This document shows positions 47,301-59,212 of a stretch of DNA of 64,000 nucleotides, piece after piece. The translations under genes and the position numbers were made by a program. Source of the stretch: Bathymodiolus brooksi (lineage: Eukaryota > Mollusca > Bivalvia > Mytilida > Modiolidae); contig OY804578.1 of assembly GCA_963680875.1 (NCBI GenBank), positions 3,348,001-3,412,000 on the forward strand. The letters are read 5' to 3'. The notes below the pieces were generated by a model. That model made no database searches and was not told the origin of the DNA. It saw nothing but the letters and a program-made list of their open reading frames with translations. Every line of letters starts with the position of its first letter. Position 1 is the first letter of the stretch.

Positions 47301-47560
47301 GGAGGAACACATGTTCTCTATATATGAACATACAAGAGGAACATTTGTTCTCTACATATAAACATTAGGAGGAACATATCTTCTCTACATATGAACATTA
47401 GGAGGAACATATGTGTTCTACATATGAACATCTAAAAGGAACACATGTTCTCTACATATGAACATTAGGAGGAACATATGTACACTACATATAAACATAC
47501 CAGAGGAACACATGTTCTCTACATATGAACATACAGGAGGAACACATGTGTGTTGTTATT
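44345..47560. repeat. about 34-bp minisatellite, roughly 90 units
   Basis: Units of about 34 bp, variable in length and sequence, such as TCTCTACATATGAACATACA plus GGAGGAACACATGT. It is more diverse than the other arrays, with many one- to four-base indels. A larger duplication is visible: 44500-44870 resembles 45400-45680 and 45700-45850. It occupies most of the intron between the EGF exon and the 44.1-kb LDLa exon. ORFs on both strands are repeat products. Confidence 0.93.
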
Positions 47561-47757
47561 TCAAGACATAATAGGAGCATGTTATTAATAGACTTATGTG
47601 CTGTTATTTCAAAATTTATGAGGATTTTTATTTCTAGATTTATGAGGAACATATGTTTTGCAATATCTAGATTTCAGAGGAACACATGTGTTGCTATTTA
47701 TAGATCAACAAGAAACATGTGAGAGTTATTTCTAGATAGTGTAATGCATAGACTTAC
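47561..47757. repeat. degenerate transition between array and EGF exon donor
   Basis: Three to four loose units (ATTTCTAGATTTATGAGGAA CATATG) link the 34-bp array to the donor of the EGF exon. One part, TTAATAGACTTATGTGCTGT, weakly resembles the exon border ATAGACTTACTAATAGCACA. Confidence 0.5.
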
Positions 47758-47952
47758 TAATAGCACATGTATTGTTAACTAATTTTTCTCCTTTCACACA
47801 TCCACATTTCTCATTCCCATCCCCATTGATAATCAGCTTAGGCATCAGATCATCACATTTACATGTTCTATTTTTTATCACGGGATCAAATCCTGGTTTT
47901 GGCAAACAAAGCTGTGAGCAGCCTCCATTAGAATGGCTACATACAGTTTGAT
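47758..47952 (-). CDS. LRP-like receptor, EGF-like module exon
   Basis: A 195-nt exon, acceptor CATTTTTTTACAG, donor ATTA|GTAAGT, phase 1 on both sides. The translation starts QTVCSHSNGGCSQLCLPKPG, the hallmark of the EGF-like module that closes a YWTD propeller in LRP and LDL receptors, followed by NRTCKC. It differs from the common six-cysteine form by an extra stretch with a second C-x-C (EKCGC) before the last Cys (NNTC), giving eight cysteines. There are two possible N-glycosylation sites (NRT, NNT). Joined in phase to the upstream YWTD exon it reads SQQYQTVC, as expected for this domain border. Confidence 0.87.
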
Positions 47953-48329
47953 CTGTAAAAAAATGACAATAAAATTATTTAACTGAATTAATTTCTATTC
48001 ATAAAAAGAAAGTTTAAACAGCATGGGACAATACAAAAATGGGGCACGGATAAACTGGTTAATGGGATGCAATCCCTCCCCTCTTGATAACTGGATCTTT
48101 GACAGCAATACATATATAAACAAATGATAAAAAAACCTGCAAGGTAGGCTTCATTTATTATGAAAAGAAAGTTTAAACAGCGATGTTCATCAATTTCACC
48201 AATTTCAACAAAACAAACAGTCACCTCTCACCTTCACAGAACTCACTGAACATGAAAAAGACCACAACATACGATGTTGGAGATCCAGGTCCTGGCTTGT
48301 GACAGGCACAAAAAATGTGGAAGGGTTAA
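47953..48329. other. intron segment with small duplication
   Basis: AAAGAAAGTTTAAACAGC occurs twice (about 48004 and 48163). Otherwise nothing is recognised before the 50-bp array. Confidence 0.5.
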
Positions 48330-51300
48330 ACCGATTAATGGGATCCCAACACTCCCTCTCCTCTCAGTGAAAGATGTTAGTTATTAATGAGATCCAAACC
48401 CTCCCCTCTCCTCTCAGTGAAATATATTAGTTATTATTGGGATCCCAACCCTCCCCTCTCCTCTCAGTGAAAGATATTAGTTATTAATGGGATCCCAACC
48501 CTCCCCTCTCCTCTCAGTGAAAGATATTAGTTATTAATGGGATCCCAACCCTCCCTTTCCTCTCAGTGAAAGATATTAGCTATTAATGGGATCCCCACCA
48601 TCCCCTCTCCTCTCAGTGAAAGATATTAGTTAATTAATAGGAGCCAACCATCACCTCTCCTCTCAGTGAAGGATATTAGTTATTAATGGGATCCCAACCC
48701 TCCCCTCTCCTCTCAGTGAAAGACATTAGTTATTAATGGGATCCCAACCCTCCCCTCTCCTCTCAGTGAAAGATATTAGTTATTAATGGGATCCCAACCC
48801 TCCCCTCTCCTCTCAGTGAAAGATATTAGTTATTAATGGGATCCCAACCCCCCCCCCCCCTCTCAGTGAAAGATATTAGTTTTTAATGGGATCCAAACCC
48901 TCCACTCTCCTCTCAGTGAAAGATATTAGTTATTAATGGGATCCCAACCCTCCCCTCTCCAATCAATGAAAGATATTAGTTATTAATGGGATCCCAACCC
49001 TCCCCTCTCCTCTCAGTGAAAGATATTAGTTATTAATGGGATCCCAACCCTCCCCTCTCCTCTCAGTGAAACATATTAGCTATTAATGGGATCCCAACCC
49101 TCCCCTCTCCTCTCAGTGAAAGATATTAGTTATTAATGGGATCCCAACCTTCCCTCTCCCATCAGTGAAAGATATTAGTTATTAATGGGATCCCAACCCT
49201 CCACTCTCCTCTCAGTGAAAGATATTAGTTATTAATGGGATCCCAACCCTCCCCTCTCCTCAGTGAAAGATATTAGTTATTAATGGGATCCCAACCCCCC
49301 CCCTCTCCTCTCAGTGAAAGATATTAGTTATTAATGGGATCCCAACCCTCCCCTCTCCTCTCAGTGAAAGATATTAGTTATTAATGGGATCCCAACCCTC
49401 CCCTCTCCTCTCAATGAAAGATATTAGTTATTAATGGGATCCCAACCCTCCCCTCTCCTCTCAGAGAAAGATATTACTTATTAATGGGATCCCAACCCTC
49501 CCCTCTCCTCTCAGTGAAAGATATTAGCTATTAATGGGATCCCAACCCTCCCCTCTCCTCTCAGTGAAAGATATTAGTTATTAATGGGATCCCAACCCCC
49601 CCCCCCTCTCAGTGAAAGATATTAGTTTTTAATGGGATCCAAACCCTCCACTCTCCTCTCAGTGAAAGATATTAGTTATTAATGGGATCCCAACCCTCCC
49701 CTCTCCAATCAATGAAAGATATTAGTTATTAATGGGATCCCAACCCTCCCCTCTCCTCTCAGTGAAAGATATTAGTTATTAATGGGATCCCAACCCTCCC
49801 CTCTCCTCTCAGTGAAACATATTAGCTATTAATGGGATCCCAACCCTCCCCTCTCCTCTCAGTGAAAGATATTAGTTATTAATGGGATCCCAACCCTTCC
49901 CTCTCCCCTCAGTGAAAGATATTAGTTATTAATGGGATCCCAACCCTCCACTCTCCTCTCAGTGAAAGATATTAGTTATTAATGGGATCCCAACCCTCCC
50001 CTCTCCTCAGTGAAAGATATTAGTTATTAATGGGATCCCAACCCTCCCCTCTCCTCTCAGTGAAAGATATTAGTTATTAATGGGATCCCAACCCTCCCCT
50101 CTCCTCTCAGTGAAAGATATTAGTTATTAATGGGATTCCAACCCTCCCCTCTCCTCTCAATGAAAGATATTAGTTATTAATGGGATCCCAACCCTCCCCT
50201 CTCCTCTCAGTGAAAGATATTACTTATTAATGGGATCCCAACCCTCCCCTCTCCTCTGTGAAAGATATTAATTATTAATGGGATCCCAACCCTCCCCTCT
50301 CCTCTCAGTGAAAGATATTAGCTATTAATGGGATCCCAACCCTTCCCTCTCCTCTCAGTGAAAGATGTTACTTATTAATGGGATCCCAATCTTCCCCTCT
50401 CCCTTCAGTGAAAGATATTAGTTATTAATGGGATCCCAACCCTCCACTCTCCTCTCAGTGAAAGATATTAGTTGTTAATGGGATCCCAACCCTCCCCTCT
50501 CCTCTCAGTGAAAGATATTAGTTATTAATGGGATCCCAACCCTCCCCTCTCCTCTCTGTGAAAGGTATTAGTTATTAATGGGATCCCAACCCTCCCCTCT
50601 CCTCTGTGAAAGATATTAATTATTAATGGGATCCCAACCCTCCCCTCTCCTCTCAGTGAAAGATATTAGCTATTAATGGGATCCCAACCCTTCCCTCTCC
50701 TCTCAGTGAAAGATGTTACTTATTAATGGGATCCCAATCTTCCCCTCTCCTCTCAGTGAAAGATATTAGCAATTAATGGGATGCCAACCCTCCCCTCTCC
50801 TCTCAGTGAAAGATATTAGTCATTAATGGGATCTCAACCCTCCCCTCTCCTCTCGGTGAAAGATATTAGTTATTAATGGGATCCCAACCCTCCCCTCTCC
50901 TCTCGGTGAAAGATATTAGTTATTAATGGGATCCCAACCCTCCCCTCTCCTCTCAGTGAAAGATATTAGTTATTAATGGGATCCCAACCCTCCCCTCTCC
51001 TCTCAGTGAAAGATATTAGTTATTAATGGGATCCCAACCCTCCCCTCTCCTCTCAGTGAAACATATTAGTTAGTAATGGGATCCAAACCCTTCCCTCTCC
51101 TCTCAGTGAAAGATATTAGCTATTAATGGGATCCTAACCCTCCCCTCTCCTCTTAATGAAAGATATTAGTTATTAATGGGATCCAAACCCTTCCCTCTCC
51201 TCTCAGTGAAAGATATTAGTTATTAATGGGATCCCAACCCTCCACTCTCCTCTCAGTGAAAGATATTACTTATTAATGGGATCCCAACCCTCCCCTCTCC

Positions 51301-54300
51301 TCTCAGTGAAAGATATTAGCTATTAATGGGATCCAAACCCTCCCCTCTCCTCTCAGTGAAAGATATTAGTTATTAATGGAATCCCAACCCTTCCCTCTCC
51401 CTTCAGTGAAAGATATTAGTTATTAATGGGATCCCAACCCTCCACTCTCCTCTCAGTGAAAGATATTAGTTATTAATGGGATCCCAACCCTTCCCTCTCC
51501 CTTCAGTGAAAGATATTAGTTATTAATGGGATCCAAACCCTCCACTCTCCTCTCAGTGAAAGATATTAGTTATTAATGGGATCCCAACCTTCCCTCTCAC
51601 TTCAGTGAAAGATATTAGTTATTAATGGGATCCCAACCCTCCACTCTCCTCTCAGTGAAAGATATTAGTTGTTAATGGGATCCCAACCCTCCCCTCTCCC
51701 CTCAGTGAAAGATATTAGTTATTAATGGGATCCCAACCCTCCCCTCTCCTCTCTGTGAAAGGTATTAGTTATTAATGGGATCCCAACCCTCCACTCTCCT
51801 CTGTGAAAGATATTAATTATTAATGGGATCCAAACCCTCCCCTCTCCTCTCAGTGAAAGATATTAGCTATTAATGGGATCCCAACCCTTCCCTCTCCTCT
51901 CAGTGAAAGATGTTAGTTATTAATGGGATCCCAACCTTCCCCTCTCCTCTCAGTGAAAGATATTAGCAATTAATGGGATGCCAACCCTCCCCTCTCCTCT
52001 CAGTGAAAGATATTAGTCATTAATGGGATCTCAACCCTCCCCTCTCCTCTCGGTGAAAGATATTAGTTATTAATGGGATCCCAACCCTCCCCTCTCCTCT
52101 CGGTGAAAGATATTAGTTATTAATGGGATCCCAACCCTCCCCTCTCCTCTCAGTGAAAGATATTAGTTATTAATGGGATCCCAACCCTCCCCTCTCCTCT
52201 CAGTGAAAGATATTAGTTATTAATGGGATCCCAACCCTCCCCTCTCCTCTCAGTGAAACATATTAGTTATTAATGGGATCCAAACCCTTCCCTCTCCTCT
52301 CAGTGAAAGATATTAGCTATTAATGGGATCCTAACCCTTCCCTCTCCTCTTAATGAAAGATATTAGTTATTAATGGGATCCCAACCCTTCCCTCTCCTCT
52401 CAGTGAAAGATATTAGTTATTAATGGGATCCCAACCCTCCCCTCTCCTCTCAGTGAAAGATATTACTTATTAATGGGATCCCAACCCTCCCCTCTCCTCT
52501 CAGTGAAAGATATTAGCTATTAATGGGATCCCAACCCTCCCCTCTCCTCTCAGTGAAAGATATTAGTTATTAATGGGATCCCAACCCTTCCCTCTCCCTT
52601 CAGTGAAAGATATTAGTTATTAATGGGATCCCAACCCTCCACTCTCCTCTCAGTGAAAGATATTAGTTGTTAATGGGATCCCAACCCTCCCCTCTCCTCT
52701 CAGTGAAAGATATTAGTTATTAATGGGATCCCAACCCTTCCCTCTCCCTTCAGTGAAAGATATTAGTTATTAATGGGATCCCAACCCTCCACTCTCCTCT
52801 CAGTGAAAGATATTAGTTGTTAATGGGATCCCAACCATCCCCTCTCCTCTCAGTGAAAGATATTAGTTATTAATGGGATCCCAACCCTCCCCTCTCCTCT
52901 CTGTGAAAGGTATTAGTTATTAATGGGATCCCTACCCTCCCCTCTCCTCTGTGAAAGATATTAATTATTAACGGGATCCCAACCCTCCCCTCTCCTCTCA
53001 GTGAAAGATATTAGCTATTAATGGGATCCCAACCCTTCCCTCTCCTCTCAGTGAAAGATGTTAGTTATTAATGGGATCCCAACCTTCCCCTCTCCTCTCA
53101 GTGAAAGATATTAGCAATTAATGGGATGCCAACCCTCCCCTCTCCTCTCAGTGATAGATATTAGTCATTAATGGGATCTCAACCCTCCCCTCTCCTCTCG
53201 GTGAAAGATATTAGTTATTAATGGGATCCCAACCCTCCCCTCTCCTCTCAGTGAAAGATATTAGTTATTAATGGGATCCCAACCCTCCCCTCTCCTCTCA
53301 GTGAAAGATATTAGTTATTAATGGGATCCCAACCCTCCCCTCTCCTCTCAGTGAAAGATATTAGTTATTAATGAGATCCCAACCCTCCCCTCTCCTCTTA
53401 ATGAAAGATATTAGTTATTAATGGGATCCAAACCCTTCCCTCTCCCCTCAGTGAAAGATATTAGCTATTAATGGGATCCCAACCCTCCCCTCTCCTCTTA
53501 ATGAAAGATATTAGTTATTAATGGGATCCAAACCCTTCCCTCTCCTCTCAGTGAAAGATATTAGTTATTAATGGGATCCCAACCCTCCCCTCTCCTCTCA
53601 GTGAAAGATATTAGTTATTAATGGGATCCCAACCCTCCCCTCTCCTCTCAGTGAAAGATATTAGTTATTAATAGGATCCCAACCCTCCCCTCTCCTCTTA
53701 ATGAAAGATATTAGTTATTAATGGGATCCAAACCCTTCCCTCTCCTCTCAGTGAAAGATATTAGTTATTAATGGGATCCCAACCCTCCCCTCTCCTCTCA
53801 GTGAAAGATATTAGTTATTAATGGGATTCCAACCCTCCCCTCTTCTCTCAGTGAAAGATATTAGTTATTAATGGGATCCCAACCATCCCCTCTCCTCTCT
53901 GTGAAAGGTATTAGTTATTAATGGGATCCCAACCCTCCCCTCTCCTCTGTGAAAGATATTAATTATTAACGGGATCCCAACCCTCCCCTCTCCTCTCAGT
54001 GAAAGATATTAGCTATTAATGGGATCCCAACCCTTCCCTCTCCTCTCAGTGAAAGATGTTAGTTATTAATGGGATCCCAACCTTCCCCTCTCCTCTCAGT
54101 GAAAGATATTAGCAATTAATGGGATGCCAACCCTCCCCTCTCCTCTCAGTGAAAGATATTAGTCATTAATGGGATCTCAACCCTCCCCTCTCCTCTCGGT
54201 GAAAGATATTAGTTATTAATGGGATCCCAACCCTCCCCTCTCCTCTCAGTGAAAGATATTAGTTATTAATGGGATCCCAACCCTCCCCTCTCCTCTCAGT

Positions 54301-54966
54301 GAAAGATATTAGTTATTAATGGGATCCCAACCCTCCCCTCTCCTCTCAGTGAAAGATATTAGTTATTAATGAGATCCCAACCCTCCCCTCTCCTCTTAAT
54401 GAAAGATATTAGTTATTAATGGGATCCAAACCCTTCCCTCTCCCCTCAGTGAAAGATATTAGCTATTAATGGGATCCCAACCCTCCCCTCTCCTCTTAAT
54501 GAAAGATATTAGTTATTAATGGGATCCAAACCCTTCCCTCTCCTCTCAGTGAAAGATATTAGTTATTAATGGGATCCCAACCCTCCCCTCTCCTCTCAGT
54601 GAAAGATATTAGTTATTAATGGGATCCCAACCCTCCCCTCTCCTCTCAGTGAAAGATATTAGTTATTAATAGGATCCCAACCCTCCCCTCTCCTCTTAAT
54701 GAAAGATATTAGTTATTAATGGGATCCAAACCCTTCCCTCTCCTCTCAGTGAAAGATATTAGTTATTAATGGGATCCCAACCCTCCCCTCTCCTCTCAGT
54801 GAAAGATATTAGTTATTAATGGGATTCCAACCCTCCCCTCTTCTCTCAGTGAAAGATATTAGTTATTAATGGGATCCCAACCCTCCCCTCTCCTCTCAGT
54901 GAAAGATTTTAGTTATTAATGGGATCCCAACCCTCCCCTCTCCTCTCAGTGAAAGATATTAGTTAT
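48330..54966. repeat. 50-bp minisatellite, about 132 units, strand-asymmetric
   Basis: The largest array in the window. The unit is GATCCCAACCCTCCCCTCTC plus CTCTCAGTGAAAGATATTAG plus TTATTAATGG. The plus strand is pyrimidine-rich, so the gene's transcript strand is G-rich (GAGAGGAGAGGGGAGGGTTGGG in overlapping pieces). Marker units recur about every 1.0-1.2 kb (TGTGAAAGATATTAATTATT near 50606, 51806, 52952, 53948), and the blocks 52.9-53.9 and 53.9-54.9 kb are nearly identical. It fills most of the intron between the YWTD and EGF exons. Confidence 0.96.
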
Positions 54967-55554
54967 TACATGCAATTTTTTTTCTTTTTTCATACAAATT
55001 AAAAAAACGAATTACAGTTATTAATGAAAGTTTTTTTAAATCAAATCTCTCGGCATGTTTCATGGAAGCCTACATGAGGAAACTATACCTGCCATCTTGT
55101 ATTATATAGATGTGATCTAAATGATATTGACTCTCTGTTTCGATCAAAGAGTTGTTATTCAATAATACCAGAGGGAAAAAAGTGATAATGTACAAAATCT
55201 ACCAAAGTCTTGCATTTACAGTCCATGACCTTGTGTGTAAATCTACCTAAGTCATGCATTTACAGTCCATGACCTTGTGTAAATTTCAAATTATTTATTA
55301 AAGGATAACTTAAGTTAAGGAGCAGAATCCCGAGAACGTTGAATTTTTTCTTCTTCTGTAAATCAAAGGGCATATATCCAGAACAGAAAAAGTGATACAG
55401 TTCTAACTACAACTTGGCCAGCCCTTTTCTGGTCCCTTTGTGTAAATTTCAAATAAATCACAAAAGAGATAAACTAATGTTACTGAACAGAATTTTTACT
55501 TGTAATTTGTTTTTTGCAAACCATGGGCATAAACTAATGTAGGGTTATGGTTAG
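54967..55554. other. intron segment, two-copy 45-bp duplication
   Basis: CATTTACAGTCCATGACCTT is present twice (about 55212 and 55258). Otherwise AT-rich intron without recognised features. Confidence 0.5.
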
Positions 55555-55795
55555 GCTTATGGTGTTTAACACCACTTTCAACAATATTTCAGCTATATCA
55601 TGGCGGTCAGTTTCATTGGTAGAGGAAATCGAATTACCTGGAGAAAACCATTGACCTGCCTCATGTCACTAACAAACTTTATTACATAATGTTGTATCGA
55701 GTACACCTTGCCATGGGTGGGATTCAAACTCACTCTAGTGGTGATTGCATGGGTTATTGTAAATTTAACTACCATGCGATCCTGACCAAGACGTC
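55555..55795 (-). mobile_element. complete SINE, source type of the 82-bp array
   Basis: In minus orientation a tRNA-like head (GATCGCATGGTAGTTAAAT, box B-like GAGTTTGAATCCC) is followed by a body with TACTCGATACAACATTATGT, then TTCTCCAGGTAATTCGATTT and the conserved ATGATATAGCTGAAATATTG end. Its middle matches the 82-bp units at 4475-7400. It lies about 40 bp downstream, in gene direction, of the YWTD exon donor. Confidence 0.85.
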
Positions 55796-55835
55796 CCCTC
55801 TAAATAATGTATGTGTGGCTAAATAATATACTAAC

Positions 55836-55977
55836 ATTGCTGGGACAAGTAATCTATAATCTTTAAATCCGTGACGACATCTATCATATTGGATTTCACT
55901 GTTATTATACCACGTCCTGTGTGTTTATCTGCTGAAAATATGCCATTCTTACTCAAGTCACTCCAATAAATTCTGTC
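55836..55977 (-). CDS. LRP-like receptor, YWTD propeller blade exon
   Basis: A 142-nt exon, acceptor TTAACTTTCAG, phase 0 at the start and phase 1 at the end. The translation begins DRIYWSDLSKNGIFSADKH, a clear LDL-receptor class B (YWTD) repeat with YWSD in place of YWTD, and ends in VTDLKIIDYLSQQ, matching the last blade (usually ...DIKVYHxxRQ) before an EGF module. The donor is weak (CAAT|GTTAGT), chosen because it restores the frame to the EGF exon and because the next in-frame codon after it is a stop. This is the most 5' exon that I can identify; earlier blades must lie beyond 64 kb. Confidence 0.83.
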
Positions 55978-56009
55978 CTGAAAGTTAAAATTGATTGATT
56001 GTTTGTTTG

Positions 56010-56185
56010 TTTGTTTGTTTGTTTGATGGTGCTTAATGCCACTTTCAACAATATATCAGTGATATCGTGGCAGTCAGTTTTATTGATGGAAGAAACCGGA
56101 GGACCCGGAGAAAACCACTGACCTGTCGCAAGTCAGTGGTTTTCTCCGGTTTCCTCCATCAATAAAACTGACCACCACTATATGA
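56010..56185. repeat. head-to-head SINE pieces forming a hairpin
   Basis: A SINE tail (minus) runs into TCAGTTTTATTGATGGAAGA and TCCGGAGAAAACCACTGACC-like sequence, which then reappears inverted (GTCAGTGGTTTTCTCCGGTT, CCTCCATCAATAAAACTGAC). The arms are about 55 bp. Either two SINEs met head-on or one folded back. It lies within 40 bp of the YWTD exon's acceptor. Confidence 0.82.
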
Positions 56186-56285
56186 GTAGATAAAATTGAC
56201 CTTGAAAACAGTCATTGTATACAAAGTAACTAAATTATGCTGAAATTACATAAAGGATATTTGTTGATCTTTTGTATCCAAAAAT

Positions 56286-57584
56286 GAACAAGAGGCTCAG
56301 TGGGCTGAGCCTGTGTCGCTCACCTTTCATTCTGCTTTGAAGAACCTTCCATAGGTGCTTCCCACCAAGTTTCGGTTCATTTGGTTCAGCAGTTTCAGAG
56401 AAGAAGATTTTTACAAATTGACCAATCTGAAGCAAGAATTGCCTGTGGTGGCAATGTTTGTTAACGGATCGGGACGAAATGAGCAAACTTTATAGAGGAC
56501 CTATCATAAATGCTATCTACCAAGTTTCAGTTCATTTGGCAAAGCAGTTACAGAGAAGAAGATTTTTAGAAATCGACCAATCAGAAACAAGAATTGTCTG
56601 TGGTGGCCACGCTTGTTAACGGATCGGAACTAAATGAGCAATCTTTATAGAGAACTTTCATAGATGCTTCCTACCAAGTTTCGATTCATTTAGCCAAGCG
56701 GTTTCAGAGAAGAAGATATTTAGAAATCGACCATTAAGAAACAAGAATTGCCCGTGGCGGCCATGCTAATTAACGAATCTGGCCGAATTGAGCAATCTTT
56801 AAAAAGGACCTTCCGAGGATGCTCCCTACAATATTTCAGTTCATTTGGGAAAGCTGTTTCAGAGGAGAAGATTTTTTGGAAATCAACCAATCAGAAACAA
56901 GAATTGTTTGTGGTGGCCATGTTTGTAAGTGGATCTGGACGAAATGAGCAACGTTTATAGAGGACATTTCATAGATGCTTCCTCCCAAGTTTTGGTTCAT
57001 TTGACCATGCGGTTTCAGAGGAGAAGATTTTTTTAAATCAGTAAATCAGAAACAAGAATTGCCTGTGGTGGCCATGTTTGTTAAAGAATCGGAACTAAAA
57101 GAGCAATCTTTATTGGGGACCTTTAATAGATGCTTCCTACCAGGTTTCGTTCATTTGGCCAAGCGGTTTCAGAGGAGAAGATTTTTAGAAATCGACCAAT
57201 CAGAAACAAGAATTGCCTGTGGCGGCCAGGTTTATTAACGAATCTGGCCGAATTGAGCAATCTTTATAAAGGACCTTCTAAGAATGCTCCCTACAAAATT
57301 TCAGTTCATTTGGGAAAGTTGTTTCAGAGGAGAAGATTTTTTAGCAATCAACCAATCAGAAACAAGATTTGCCGGTGGCAGCTAAGGTATGTTAACGGAT
57401 AGGGACAAAATTAGTACTCTTTATAGAGGAACTTTCATAGATGCTTCCTACCAAGTTTCAGCTCATTTGGCTGAGGGTTTCAGAGGAAAAGATTAATATG
57501 TGAAAAGTTAAGGGACGACGGAATACGGACGACAGACAACAAGTGATGGCAAAAGCTCACCTTTGACTTTGGCAAGGTTAGCTA
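56286..57584 (+). mobile_element. family A-related repeat, copy A5 (diverged)
   Basis: Starts AAGAGGCTCAGTGGGCTGAG and ends GGCAAGGTTAGCTA. About seven units of about 155 bp with GATGCTTCCTACCAAGTTTC and CAATCAGAAACAAGAATTGC. It is closer to A1 than to A2-A4. It has no coding capacity. Confidence 0.82.
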
Positions 57585-58320
57585 AAAATGGCCTTAACTT
57601 GGATGAGCATGTGCAAAAAAAAACACAACATAAAATGGCTATGCAGAGTGGAGCCTATTACAACAGCAGCATGTCGACAAGGGAAAGTTGAACAAGTGCA
57701 TATTAGAGTGTGGACACTGTATTTAGCTTAACACATTAATTTGCAGGACCCATTGTATTTTTGACATTTGTCTTGTTTCACTATTTTAATTGTAAAATAT
57801 GCCTTTAAAATATGCAAAATTTTGGAATGTATGAACTTTTTAGACCCCTTTAAATAAAATAACAAAATGTTTTTATGTTCCATCATTAACCCATTACGAT
57901 GATCATTTTGTAGAAAACTGCATTAAAATTGGATGAAAAATAAGAAAGTTCAAATTTTTGGAATTCTTCTTTATTGGATTTTTTCGGCTGAGTGTATCTC
58001 CGTAACCATAAAGGATAGAGGAAATCTGTCAACATACTACCAGAAGCTCTCAGGGCAATCAATTCAAATGAAAAATATGCATCAAAACTGCATGAGAAAT
58101 ACAAATTCTAAATACCTTCCAAATATGCGAAATTTTGGAATTTTGGCCCTTTTTACATAATCTAACTAATTAATAGCGACCTAATATTGCAATAAACAAA
58201 TACAAATTTGATATCTCAATCATATCAGCGTTGCTTAAACATAGTATGCAAATTAGTCATCCATAAAAACATCAGAAGGACTTGTTATCTCTAGACAAGG
58301 TCTAACACAAGTATTTATGT
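57585..58320. other. no gene or repeat recognised
   Basis: AT-rich DNA. Two overlapping ORFs on opposite strands near 57886-58160 have no recognisable domain. Confidence 0.5.
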
Positions 58321-58564
58321 AGGAACCATATGATATGATACCTTATAAATTCCTATAGCATAAGGATGAGGGGTAGATAAGTTCCTCTAATATTTGTTTA
58401 TCTAATATGATAGGGTACCTTATAAATTCCTATAGCATAAGGATGAGGGGCTAGATAAGTTCCTCTAATAATTTGCTTTATCTAATATGATATGGTACCT
58501 TATGAATTCCTATAGCATAAAAATGAGGGGCTAGATAAGTTCCTCTAATAATTTGTTTTATCTA
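58321..58564. repeat. 80-bp minisatellite, about 3 units
   Basis: Units of TATGGTACCTTATAAATTCC plus TATAGCATAAGGATGAGGGG plus CTAGATAAGTTCCTCTAATA. The same array continues at 61617-61670 and 63001-63269, interrupted by two transposons. Confidence 0.9.
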
Positions 58565-58949
58565 AGGGCTTTTCCAGGAAAAAATACCCAGTAGGGTCGG
58601 AATGCCATTGATTTTTTTTTATCTAGGTGGGGGCGTAAAACGTATTTCTTTTATGGGCTAGTTGTCAAATTTCTATTTAATTATTTGTGGTTGTCAGTAT
58701 TTTTACCATTTTGGTATATTAAAATAGATCTACTTGCTGGCAAGTCATGTCACTGTGTTGTTCGTTAAATGGTGCATAATATTCGGCTGTTTGTTCTGCG
58801 ATTTCGCTTCTTTTGCACGATTTTTAAGCCAAATTGTCTCCCTTTATCTTCCGAAATATTCCGAATGATATGCTATGTAAAAGATAGAGAAATACGAATG
58901 ATGAACTGGTACCTGGTTCTTTTATTTTCGTTCCTGGGTTCCGAGATAA

Positions 58950-59064
58950 AAAGTACCAGTCGAAAATGAAACGTGGTCAAATGCCGAAATGGACTGGGAT
59001 AATGAACATATTTGCCACTGGTTAACAGCTGTGGGCCTGGGGGAATATGTTCAGGTGTTTAGAG
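58950..59064 (+). pseudogene. SAM-domain-like exon fragment (copy 1)
   Basis: The frame from 58950 encodes ENETWSNAEMDWDNEHICHW followed by LTAVGLGEYVQVFR, then a donor-like G|GTATGT at 59065. The pattern (Trp, then hxxWLxxxGLxxYxxxF) fits the first two helices of a sterile alpha motif domain, a protein-interaction module. It is only the N-terminal third of a SAM domain and no continuing exon is seen. It lies inside a transposon-like element and is repeated at 63655-63769, so capture of a host exon is likely. Whether it is expressed is unknown. Confidence 0.55.
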
Positions 59065-59212
59065 GTATGTTTGTCAAACTAGGTATCACAGGAAAGGAAT
59101 CGTCTCCTTTCGGCGGTTTACAGATTTGATCAGTCTGTTTCAAATTTAATTTCTATTTTCTAGGTGGGGGTCGTTTTAAGTATTTATATTTATGTGGTGG
59201 TACCCCAAAAAC

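Noticed and set aside
44345..47560. ORFs on both strands in the 34-bp array
   Set aside because: Repeat products with changing frames and no domain.
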